From contig CANUEZ040000198.1 in assembly GCA_948099385.1 (NCBI GenBank), positions 4,416,501 through 4,480,500 of the forward strand: a stretch of 64,000 bases of DNA, written 5' to 3'. This document shows, in pieces, positions 53,433 to 64,000 of this stretch (positions are counted from its first letter, which is position 1; the number at the start of each line of letters is the position of its first letter). The notes under the pieces were generated by a model. It was not told the origin of the DNA and did not search any database. It saw only the letters and a list, made by a program, of their open reading frames with translations. This stretch comes from Fasciola hepatica (taxonomy: Eukaryota > Platyhelminthes > Trematoda > Plagiorchiida > Fasciolidae). The position numbers and the translations under genes were made by a program.

Positions 53433-56400
53433 GTGTGGTTCGCCTGTTGTTGCTCACCTTATCGCGTTCAGTCTCTTGGGCATAGCGGCAATGGTAATCC
53501 ACGACTGACGACAGTTCCCTTTTCAGAAATCAACTACTTTCCAAGTAGTATATACGCTCACCACACTTGGAAAGATATGCTTCTGTTTTTGATGAGAAAT
53601 CGGAAATGCTTCAAGGAGTGAGGGCATTGAACGTATGCGAATCCATAGAACCTGTGGCACTACCGATAAAGTCTATTCCATAGGCAGTTACAGATGGATT
53701 TGATCACGAGCTGGACATTCTCACATGAGAAGACGTCCTGGTTTGAACTGATCAACCGACAGATTGGGTCAGTCAAATCGTCATAGTGACAAAAGCGTGC
53801 AAAAACTACTACACATTTGCATTGATCCGAAACCACTAACAACAACAAAAACAAGAACTCAGCAGAGAGGGTTTGACGTCGTTCTACGATGATTCATTCA
53901 TTCGCCATATATCTGGTATTGTTGAATATTACTTGTGTTATAATGGACAAGACGTGCATGGGTAATAGGTTGTTTATGCCAAGATAGCTTGTTCGGACAT
54001 GAACAAAACAAACCAAACGTTACAAACATGCTCGTTTGCAAAGTGGCTGTCCCCGTTCACTTGAACACAGTGACCATCCGACGGAGAAGCTGTCGTGTGG
54101 TTCGCCTGTTGTTGCTCACCTTATCGCGTTCAGTCTCTTGGGCATAGCGGCAATGGTAATCCACGACTGACGACAGTTCCCTTTTCAGCAATCAACTACT
54201 TACCAAGTAGTATATACGCTCACCACACTGGGAAAGATATGCTTCTGTTTTTGATGAGAAATCGGAAATGCTTCAAGGAGTGAGGGCATTGAACGTATGC
54301 GAATCCATAGAACCTGTGGCACTACCGAAAAAGTCTATTGCATAGGCAGTTACAGATGGATTTGATCACGAGCTGGACATTCTCACATGAGAAGACGTCC
54401 TGGTTAGAACTGATCAACCGACAGATTGGGTCAGTCAAATCGTCATAGTGACAAAAGCGTGCAAAAACTATTTCACATTTGCATTGATCCGAAACCACTA
54501 ACAACAACAAAAACAAGAACTCAGCAGAGAGGGTTTGACGTCGTTCTACGATGATTCATTCATTCGCCATATATCTGGTATTGTTGAATATTACTTGTGT
54601 TATAATGGACAAGACGTGCATGGGTAATAGGTTGTTTATGCCAAGATAGCTTGTTCGGACATGAACAAAACAAACCAAACGTTACAAACATGCTTGTTTG
54701 CAAAGTGGCTGTTCCCGTTCACTTGAACACAGTGACCATCCGACGGAGAAGCTGTCGTGTGGTTCGCCTGTTGTTGCTCACCTTATCGCGTTCAGTCTCT
54801 TGGGCATAGCGGCAATGGTAATCCACGACTGACGACAGTTCCCTTTTCAGAAATCAACTACTTTCCAAGTAGTATATACGCTCACCACACTTGGAAAGAT
54901 ATGCTTCTGTTTTTGATGAGAAATCGGAAATGCTTCAAGGAGTGAGGGCATTGAACGTATGCGAATCCATAGAACCTGTGGCACTACCGAAAAAGTCTAT
55001 TCCATAGGCAGTTACAGATGGATTTGTTCACGAGCTGGACATTCTCACATGAGAAGACGTCCTGGTTAGAACTGATCAACCGACAGATTGGGTCAGTCAA
55101 ATCGTCAGAGTGACAAAAGCGTGCAAAAACTACTTCACATATGCATTGACTTGAAACCACTAACAAAAAAAGAAACAAGAACTCAGCAGAGAGGGTTTGA
55201 CGTCGTTCTACGATGATTCATTCATTCGCCATATATCTGGTATTGTTGAATATTACTTGTGTTATAATGGACAAGACGTGCATGGGTAATAGGTTGTTTA
55301 TGCCAAGATAGCTTGTTCGGACATGAACAAAACAAACCAAACGTTACAAACATGCTTGTTTGCAAAGTGGCTGTCCCCGTTCACTTGAACACAGTGACCA
55401 TCCGACGGAGAAGCTGTCGTGTGGTTCGCCTGTTGTTGCTCACCTTATCGCGTTCAGTCTCTTCGGCATAGCGGCAATGGTAATCCACGACTGACGACAG
55501 TTCCTTTTTCAGAAACCAACTACTTTCCAAGTAGTATATACGCTCACCACACTGGGAAAGATATGCTTCTGTTTTTGATGAGAAATCGGAAATGCTTCAA
55601 GGAGTGAGGGCATTGAACGTATGCGAATCCATAGAACCTGTGGCACTACCGAAAAAGTCTATTCCATAGGCAGTTACAGATGGATTTGATCACGAGCTGA
55701 ACATTCTCACATGAGAAGACGTCCTGGTTAGAACTGATCAACCGACAGCTTGGGTCAGTCAAATCGTCATAGTGACAAAAGCGTGCAAAAACTATTTAAC
55801 ATTTGCATTGATCCGAAACCACTAACAACAACAAAAACAAGAACTCAGCAGAGAGGGTTTGACGTCGTTCTACGATGATTCATTCATTCGCCATATATCT
55901 GGTATTGTTGAATATTACTTGTGTTATAATGGACAAGACGTGCATGGGTAATAAGTTGTTTATGCCAAGATAGCTTGTTCGGACATGAACAAAACAAACC
56001 AAACGTTACAAACATGCTTGTTTGCAAAGTGGCTGTCCCCGTTCACTTGAACACAGTGACCATCCGACGGAGAAGCTGTCGTGTGGTTCGCCTGTTGTTG
56101 CTCACCTTATCGCGTTCAGTCTCTTGGGCATAGCGGCAATGGTAATCCACGACTGACGACAGTTCCCTTTTCAGCAATCAACTACTTACCAAGTAGTATA
56201 TACGCTCACCACACTGGGAAAGATATGCTTCTGTTTTTGATGAGAAATCGGAAATGCTTCAAGGAGTGAGGGCATTGAACGTATGCGAATCCATAGAACC
56301 TGTGGCACTACCGAAAAAGTCTATTCCATAGGCAGTTACAGATGGATTTGTTCACGAGCTGGACATTCTCACATGAGAAGACGTCCTGGTTAGAACTGAT

Positions 56401-58728
56401 CAACCGACAGATTGGGTCAGTCAAATTGTCATAGTGACAGAAGCGTGCAAAAACTACCTCACATTTGCATTGACTTGATACCACCAAGAAAAAAAGAAAC
56501 AAGAACTCAGCAGAGAGGGTTTGACGTCGTTCTACGATGATTCATTCATTCGCCATATATCTGGTATTGTTGAATATTACTTGTGTTATAATGGACAAGA
56601 CGTGCATGGGTAATAGGTTGTTTATGCCAAGATAGCTTGTTCGGACATGAACAAAACAAACCAAACGTTACAAACATGCTTGTTTGCAAAGTGGCTGTCC
56701 CCGTTCACTTGAACACAGTGACCATCCGACGGAGAAGCTGTCGTGTGGTTCGCCTGTTGTTGCTCACCTTATCGCGTTCAGTCTCTTGGGCATAGCGGCA
56801 ATGGTAATCCACGACGGACGACAGTTCCCTTTTCAGAAATCAACTACTTTCCAAGTAGTATATACGCTCACCACACTTGGAAAGATATGCTTCTGTTTTT
56901 GATGAGAAATCGGAAATGCTTCAAGGAGTGAGGGCATTGAACGTATGCGAATCCATAGAATCTGTGGCACTACCGAAAAAGTCTATTGCATAGGCAGTTA
57001 CAGATGGATTTGATCACGAGCTCAACATTCTCACATGAGAAGACGTCCTGGTTAGAACTGATCAACCGACAGATTGGGTCAGTCAAATCGTCATAGTGAC
57101 AAAAGCGTGCAAAAACTACTTCACATTTGCATTGACTTGAAACCACTAACACAAAAAGAAACAAGAACTCAGCAGAGAGGGTTTGACGTCGTTCTACGAT
57201 GATTCATTCATTCGCCATATATCTGGTATTTTTGAATATTACTTGTGTTATAATGGACAAGACGTGCATGGGTAATAGGTTGTTTATGCCAAGATAGCTT
57301 GTTCGGACATGAACAAAACAAACCAAACGTTACAAACATGCTTGTTTGCAAAGTGGCTGTCCCCGTTCACTTGAACACAGTGACCATCCGACGGAGAAGC
57401 TGTCGTGTGGTTCGCCTGTTGTTGCTCACCTTATCGCGTTCAGTCTCTTGGGCATAGCGGCAATGGTAATCCACGACTGACGACAGTTCCCTTTTCAGCA
57501 ATCAACTACTTACCAAGTAGTATATACGCTCACCACACTGGGAAAGATATGCTTCTGTTTTTGATGAGAAATCGGAAATGCTTCAAGGAGTGAGGGCATT
57601 GAACGTATGCGAATCCATAGAACCTGTGGCACTACCGAAAAAGTCTATTGCATAGGCAGTTACAGATGGATTTGATCACGAGCTGAACATTCTCACATGA
57701 GAAGACGTCCTGGTTAGAACTGATCAACCGACAGATTGGGTCAGTCAAATTGTCATAGTGACAAAAGCGTGCAAAAACTACCTCACATTTGCATTGACTT
57801 GATACCACCAAGAAAAAAAGAAACAAGAACTCAGCAGAGAGGGTTTGACGTCGTTCTACGATGATTCATTCATTCGCCATATATCTGGTATTGTTGAATA
57901 TTACTTGTGTTATAATGGACAAGACGTGCATGGGTAATAGGTTGTTTATGCCAAGATAGCTTGTTCGGACATGAACAAAACAAACCAAACGTTACAAACA
58001 TGCTTGTTTGCAAAGTGGCTGTCCCCGTTCACTTGAACACAGTGACCATCCGACGGAGAAGCTGTCGTGTGGTTCGCCTGTTGTTGCTCACCTTATCGCG
58101 TTCAGTCTCTTGGGCATAGCGGCAATGGTAATCCACGACTGACGACAGTTCCCTTTTCAGAAATCAACTACTTTCCAAGTAGTATATACGCTCACCACAC
58201 TGGGAAAGATATGCTTCTGTTTTTGATGAGAAATCGGAAATGCTTCAAGGAGTGAGGGCATTGAACGTATGCGAATCCATAGAACCTGTGGCACTACCGA
58301 AAAAGTCTATTCCATAGGCAGTTACAGATGGATTTGATCACGAGCTGAACATTCTCACATGAGAAGACGTCCTGGTTAGAACTGATCAACCGACAGATTG
58401 GGTCAGTCAAATTGTCATAGTGACAAAAGCGTGCAAAAACTACTTCACATTTGCATTGACTTGATACCACCGAGAAAAAAAGAAACAAGAACTCAGCAGA
58501 GAGGGTTTGACGTCGTTCTACGATGATTCATTCATTCGCCATATATCTGGTATTGTTGAATATTACTTGTGTTATAATGGACAAGACGTGCATGGGTAAT
58601 AGGTTGTTTATGCCAAGATAGCTTGTTCGGACATGAACAAAACAAACCAAACGTTACAAACATGCTTGTTTGCAAAGTGGCTGTCCCCGTTCACTTGAAC
58701 ACAGTGACCATCAGACGGAGAAGCTGTC

Positions 58729-61700
58729 GTGTGGTTCGCCTGTTGTTGCTCACCTTATCGCGTTCAGTCTCTTGGGCATAGCGGCAATGGTAATCCACGA
58801 CTGACGACAGTTCCCTTTTCAGAAATCAACTACTTTCCAAGTAGTATATACGCTCACCACACTTGGAAAGATATGCTTCTGTTTTTGATGAGAAATCGGA
58901 AATGCTTCAAGGAGTGAGGGCATTGAACGTATGCGAATCCATAGAACCTGTGGCACTACCGAAAAAGTCTATTGCATAGGCAGTTACAGATGGATTTGAT
59001 CACGAGCTGAACATTCTTACATGAGAAGACTTCCTGGTTAGAACTGATCAACCGACAGATTGGGTCAGTCAAATCGTCATAGTGACAAAAGCGTGCAAAA
59101 TCTACTTCACATTTGCATTGATCCGAAACCACTAACAACAACAAAAACAAGAACTCAGCAGAGAGGGTTTGACGTCGTTCTACGATGATTCATTCATTCG
59201 CCATATATCTGGTATTGTTGAATATTACTTGTGTTATAATGGACAAGACGTGCATGGGTAATAGGTTGTTTATGCCAAGATAGCTTGTTCGGACATGAAC
59301 AAAACAAACCAAACGTTACAAACATGCTTGTTTGCAAAGTGGCTGTCCCCGTTCACTTGAACACAGTGACCATCCGACGGAGAAGCTGTCGTGTGGTTCG
59401 CCTGTTGTTGCTCACCTTATCGCGTTCAGTCTCTTGGGCATAGCGGCAATGGTAATCCACGACTGACGACAGTTCCCTTTTCAGCAATCAACTACTTACC
59501 AAGTAGTATATACGCTCACCACACTGGGAAAGATATGCTTCTGTTTTTGATGAGAAATCGGAAATGCTTCAAGGAGTGAGGGCATTGAACGTATGCGAAT
59601 CCATAGAATCTGTGGCACTACCGAAAAAGTCTATTGCATAGGCAGTTACAGATGGATTTGATCACGAGCTGAACATTCTCACATGAGAAGACGTCCTGGT
59701 TAGAACTGATCAACCGACAGATTGGGTCAGTCAAATTGTCATAGTGACAAAAGCGTGCAAAAACTACTTCACATTTGCATTGACTTGATACCACCGAGAA
59801 AAAAAGAAACAAGAACTCAGCAGAGAGGGTTTGACGTCGTTCTACGATGATTCATTCATTCGCCATATATCTGGTATTGTTGAATATTACTTGTGTTATA
59901 ATGGACAAGACGTGCATGGGTAATAGGTTGTTTACGCGAAGATAGCTTGTTCGGACATGAACAAAACAAACCAAACGTTACAAACATGCTTGTTTGCAAA
60001 GTGGCTGTCCCCGTTCACTTGAACACAGTGACCATCAGACGGAGAAGCTGTCGTGTGGTTCGCCTGTTGTTGCTCACCTTATCGCGTTCAGTCTCTTGGG
60101 CATAGCGGCAATGGTAATCCACGACTGACGACAGTTCCCTTTTCAGAAATCAACTACTTTCCAAGTAGTATATACGCTCACCACACTTGGAAAGATATGC
60201 TTCTGTTTTTGATGAGAAATCGGAAATGCTTCAAGGAGTGAGGGCATTGAACGTATGCGAATCCATAGAACCTGTGGCACTACCGATAAAGTCTATTCCA
60301 TAGGCAGTTACAGATGGATTTGATCACGAGCTGAACATTCTTACATGAGAAGACTTCCTGGTTAGAACTGATCAACCGACAGATTGGGTCAGTCAAATCG
60401 TCATAGTGACAAAAGCGTGCAAAAACTATTTCACATTTGCATTGATCCGAAACCACTAACAACAACAAAAACAAGAACTCAGCAGAGAGGGTTTGACGTC
60501 GTTCTACGATGATTCATTCATTCGCCATATATCTGGTATTGTTGAATATTACTTGTGTTATAATGGACAAGACGTGCATGGGTAATAAGTTGTTTATGCC
60601 AAGATAGCTTGTTCGGACATGAACAAAACAAACCAAACGTTACAAACATGCTTGTTTGCAAAGTGGCTGTCCCCGTTCACTTGAACACAGTGACCATCCG
60701 ACGGAGAAGCTGTCGTGTGGTTCGCCTGTTGTTGCTCACCTTATCGCGTTCAGTCTCTTGGGCATAGCGGCAATGGTAATCCACGACTGACGACAGTTCC
60801 CTTTTCAGAAATCAACTACTTTCCAAGTAGTATATACGCTCACCACACTTGGAAAGATATGCTTCTGTTTTTGATGAGAAATCGGAAATGCTTCAAGGAG
60901 TGAGGGCATTGAACGTATGCGAATCCATAGAACCTGTGGCACTACCGAAAAAGTCTATTGCGTAGGCAGTTACAGATGGATTTGATCACGAGCTGAACAT
61001 TCTCACATGAGAAGACGTCCTGGTTAGAACTGATCAACCGACAGATTGGGTCAGTCAAATTGTCATAGTGACAAAAGCGTGCAAAAACTACTTCACATTT
61101 GCATTGACTTGATACCACCAAGAAAAAAAGAAACAAGAACTCAGCAGAGAGGGTTTGACGTCGTTCTACGATGATTCATTCATTCGCCATATATCTGGTA
61201 TTGTTGAATATTACTTGTGTTATAATGGACAAGACGTGCATGGGTAATAGGTTGTTTATGCCAAGATAGCTTGTTCGGACATGAACAAAACAAACCAAAC
61301 GTTACAAACATGCTTGTTTGCAAAGTGGCTGTCCCCGTTCACTTGAACACAGTGACCATCCGACGGAGAAGCTGTCGTGTGGTTCGCCTGTTGTTGCTCA
61401 CCTTATCGCGTTCAGTCTCTTGGGCATAGCGGCAATGGTAATCCACGACTGACGACAGTTCCCTTTTCAGAAATCAACTACTTTCCAAGTAGTATATACG
61501 CTCACCACACTGGGAAAGATATGCTTCTGTTCTTGATGAGAAATCGGAAATGCTTCAAGGAGTGAGGGCATTGAACGTATGCGAATCCATAGAACCTGTG
61601 GCACTACCGAAAAAGTCTATTCCATAGGCAGTTACAGATGGATTTGATCACGAGCTGAACATTCTCACATGAGAAGACGTCCTGGTTTGAACTGATCAAC

Positions 61701-62700
61701 CGACAGATTGGGTCAGTCAAATCGTCATAGTGACAAAAGCGTGCAAAAACTATTTCACATTTGCATTGATCCGAAACCACTAACAACAACAAAAACAAGA
61801 ACTCAGCAGAGAGGGTTTGACGTCGTTCTACGATGATTCATTCATTCGCCATATATCTGGTATTGTTGAATATTACTTGTGTTATAATGGACAAGACGTG
61901 CATGGGTAATAAGTTGTTTATGCCAAGATAGCTTGTTCGGACATGAACAAAACAAACCAAACGTTACAAACATGCTTGTTTGCAAAGTGGCTGTCCCCGT
62001 TCACTTGAACACAGTGACCATCCGACGGAGAAGCTGTCGTGTGGTTCGCCTGTTGTTGCTCACCTTATCGCGTTCAGTCTCTTGGGCATAGCGGCAATGG
62101 TAATCCACGACTGACGACAGTTCCCTTTTCAGAAATCAACTACTTTCCAAGTAGTATATACGCTCACCACACTTGGAAAGATATGCTTCTGTTTTTGATG
62201 AGAAATCGGAAATGCTTCAAGGAGTGAGGGCATTGAACGTATGCGAATCCATAGAACCTGTGGCACTACCGAAAAAGTCTATTGCGTAGGCAGTTACAGA
62301 TGGATTTGATCACGAGCTGAACATTCTCACATGAGAAGACGTCCTGGTTAGAACTGATCAACCGACAGATTGGGTCAGTCAAATTGTCATAGTGACAAAA
62401 GCGTGCAAAAACTACTTCACATTTGCATTGACTTGATACCACCAAGAAAAAAAGAAACAAGAACTCAGCAGAGAGGGTTTGACGTCGTTCTACGATGATT
62501 CATTCATTCGCCATATATCTGGTATTGTTGAATATTACTTGTGTTATAATGGACAAGACGTGCATGGGTAATAGGTTGTTTATGCCAAGATAGCTTGTTC
62601 GGACATGAACAAAACAAACCAAACGTTACAAACATGCTCGTTTGCAAAGTGGCTGTCCCCGTTCACTTGAACACAGTGACCATCCGACGGAGAAGCTGTC
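58729..62700 (+). repeat. HOR dimer, three copies (1324 bp)
   Basis: One member carries the CAACAACAAAAAC tract (59137, 60461, 61785). The other carries AAATTGTC with ACTTGATACCACC and a CCGAG or CCAAG tract (59793, 61118, 62442). Further linked marks are TTACATGAG with GACTTCC (59017, 60341) and TTGCGTAGG (60957, 62281). Dimers are 58729-60052, 60053-61376 and 61377-62700. Confidence 0.75.
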
Positions 62701-63362
62701 GTGTGGTTCGCCTGTTGTTGCTCACCTTATCGCGTTCAGTCTCTTGGGCATAGCGGCAATGGTAATCCACGACTGACGACAGTTCCCTTTTCAGAAATCA
62801 ACTACTTTCCAAGTAGTATATACGCTCACCACACTGGGAAAGATATGCTTCTGTTTTTGATGAGAAATCGGAAATGCTTCAAGGAGTGAGGGCATTGAAC
62901 GTATGCGAATCCATAGAACCTGTGGCACTACCGAAAAAGTCTATTGCATAGGCAGTTACAGATGGATTTGATCACGAGCTGAACATTCTCACATGAGAAG
63001 ACGTCCTGGTTAGAACTGATCAACCGACAGATTGGGTCAGTCAAATCGTCATAGTGACAAAAGCGTGCAAAAACTATTTCACATTTGCATTGATCCGAAA
63101 CCACTAACACAAAAAGAAACAAGAACTCAGCAGAGAGGGTTTGACGTCGTTCTACGATGATTCATTCATTCGCCATATATCTGGTATTGTTGAATATTAC
63201 TTGTGTTATAATGGACAAGACGTGCATGGGTAATAGGTTGTTTACGCGAAGATAGCTTGTTCGGACATGAACAAAACAAACCAAACGTTACAAACATGCT
63301 TGTTTGCAAAGTGGCTGTCCCCGTTCACTTGAACACAGTGACCATCCGACGGGGAAGCTGTC

Positions 63363-64000
63363 GTGTGGTTCGCCTGTTGTTGCTCACCTTATCGCGTTCA
63401 GTGTCTTGGGCATAGCGGCAATGGTAATCCACGACTGACGACAGTTCCCTTTTCAGCAATCAACTACTTTCCAAGTAGTATATACGCTCACCACACTGGG
63501 AAAGATATGCTTCTGTTTTTGATGAGAAATCGGAAATGCTTCAAGGACTGAGGGCATTGAACGTATGCGAATCCATAGAACCTGTGGCACTACCGAAAAA
63601 GTCTATTGCATAGGCAGTTACAGATGGATTTGATCACGAGCTGAACATTCTTACATGAGAAGACTTCCTGGTTAGAACTGATCAACCGACAGATTGGGTC
63701 AGTCAAATCGTCATAGTGACAAAAGCGTGCAAAAACTATTTCACATTTGCATTGATCCGAAACCACTAACAAAAAAAGAAACAAGAACTCAGCAAAGAGG
63801 GTTTGACGTCGTTCTACGATGATTCATTCATTCGCCATATATCTGGTATTGTTGAATATTACTTGTGTTATAATGGACAAGACGTGCATGGGTAATAGGT
63901 TGTTTATGCCAAGATAGCTTGTTCGGACATGAACAAAACAAACCAAACGTTACAAACATGCTTGTTTGCAAAGTGGCTGTCCCCGTTCACTTGAACACAG
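63363..64000 (+). repeat. Partial satellite unit at right edge
   Basis: These 638 bp follow the normal unit and stop within the GTTCA/TGAAC dyad region, about 25 bp short of a full copy. It carries private changes near 63403 (TCTCTT to TGTCTT) and 63548 (GGAGTGA to GGACTGA). The array continues to the right. Confidence 0.95.

Larger units (their letters stand above)
1..64000 (+). repeat. ~661-bp satellite array spanning the whole window
   Basis: Every part of the window is a copy of one unit repeated head to tail. Taking the conserved GTG just before TGGTTCGCC (or TTGTTCGCC) as anchor, units start at 558, 1220, 1882, 2540, 3202, 3860, 4520, 5178, 5840, 6502, 7164, 7826, 8487, 9149, 9811, 10471, 11132, 11792, 12453, 13115, 13775, 14436, 15098, 15758, 16420, 17080, 17740, 18399, 19059, 19719, 20379, 21039, 21699, 22360, 23020, 23676, 24336, 24997, 25659, 26320, 26978, 27638, 28300, 28962, 29621, 30283, 30945, 31606, 32267, 32929, 33587, 34248, 34910, 35572, 36235, 36897, 37559, 38221, 38883, 39543, 40205, 40867, 41529, 42191, 42854, 43515, 44177, 44839, 45499, 46161, 46823, 47485, 48145, 48807, 49469, 50131, 50789, 51451, 52109, 52771, 53433, 54095, 54757, 55419, 56081, 56743, 57405, 58067, 58729, 59391, 60053, 60715, 61377, 62039, 62701 and 63363. 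The phase is arbitrary. Mean spacing is 661.1 bp. Family and host are not recognised. A structural satellite is the best reading; an rDNA-spacer or other locus-specific tandem repeat cannot be excluded. Confidence 0.98.

Noticed and set aside
1..64000. A very long tandem-repeat protein
   Set aside because: The unit is usually 662 or 660 bp, the frame shifts between units, and every frame has stops within each unit.
1..64000. CRISPR array
   Set aside because: Nothing alternates between short repeats and unique spacers; the whole 661-bp unit is conserved.
1..64000. 5S rDNA, U-snRNA, spliced-leader or tRNA gene array
   Set aside because: The unit length would suit such arrays, but I could not find a 5S internal control region, U2 or U6 conserved starts, or convincing A and B boxes. 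The nearest B-box-like strings lack the GTTCGAnTCC core.
1..64000. Telomeric or transposon-derived sequence
   Set aside because: No short telomere-type repeats, terminal repeats, target-site duplications or transposase/reverse-transcriptase motifs are visible.

Overview
The whole 64-kb window is one uninterrupted, head-to-tail tandem array of a single repeat unit of about 661 bp (656-663 bp, most often 662 or 660). I count 95 complete units between 558 and 63362, plus a partial unit at each window edge (1-557 and 63363-64000). The array therefore continues beyond both ends. I find no inversion, transposon insertion, unique sequence or credible gene. The organism is almost certainly a eukaryote, because tens of kilobases of long-period, non-coding satellite DNA are a eukaryotic hallmark. 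I do not recognise the repeat family and cannot name a species. One unit counted by hand (2521-3180) is about 43% GC and has about 28 CpG, close to the number expected by chance. The array thus lacks the CpG depletion seen in heavily methylated, old repeats.

The units are closely similar and differ at a limited set of recurrent diagnostic sites. An A-rich tract accounts for most length differences; a 2-bp and a 1-bp deletion variant account for most of the rest. Neighbouring units are often less alike than units two, three or four positions apart, so the array has higher-order repeat (HOR) structure. It is a patchwork of locally amplified multimers: dimers at 1882-5839, 9570-12436, 15098-23675, 24222-26413, 49469-53432 and 58729-62700; a trimer at 31366-34372; a tetramer at 44430-48758; and simple adjacent duplications near 6.6-8.0, 37.1-38.4 and 40.1-40.9 kb. 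Long identical stretches, such as 18535-20382 against 19855-21702, indicate recent unequal exchange or gene conversion.

The recurring 60-85-codon open frames are passengers of the repeat. Nearly all begin at GTG or TTG, and their unit-to-unit differences are mostly amino-acid changing. The one frame with an ATG start (85 codons) is open in only 12 units, through a 2-bp deletion. The unit is rich in short inverted repeats, including a 7-bp-stem dyad, which may matter for DNA structure or protein binding. No gene network can be described. The most plausible role is a structural satellite (centromeric, pericentromeric or other heterochromatin); this is inference from array form alone.
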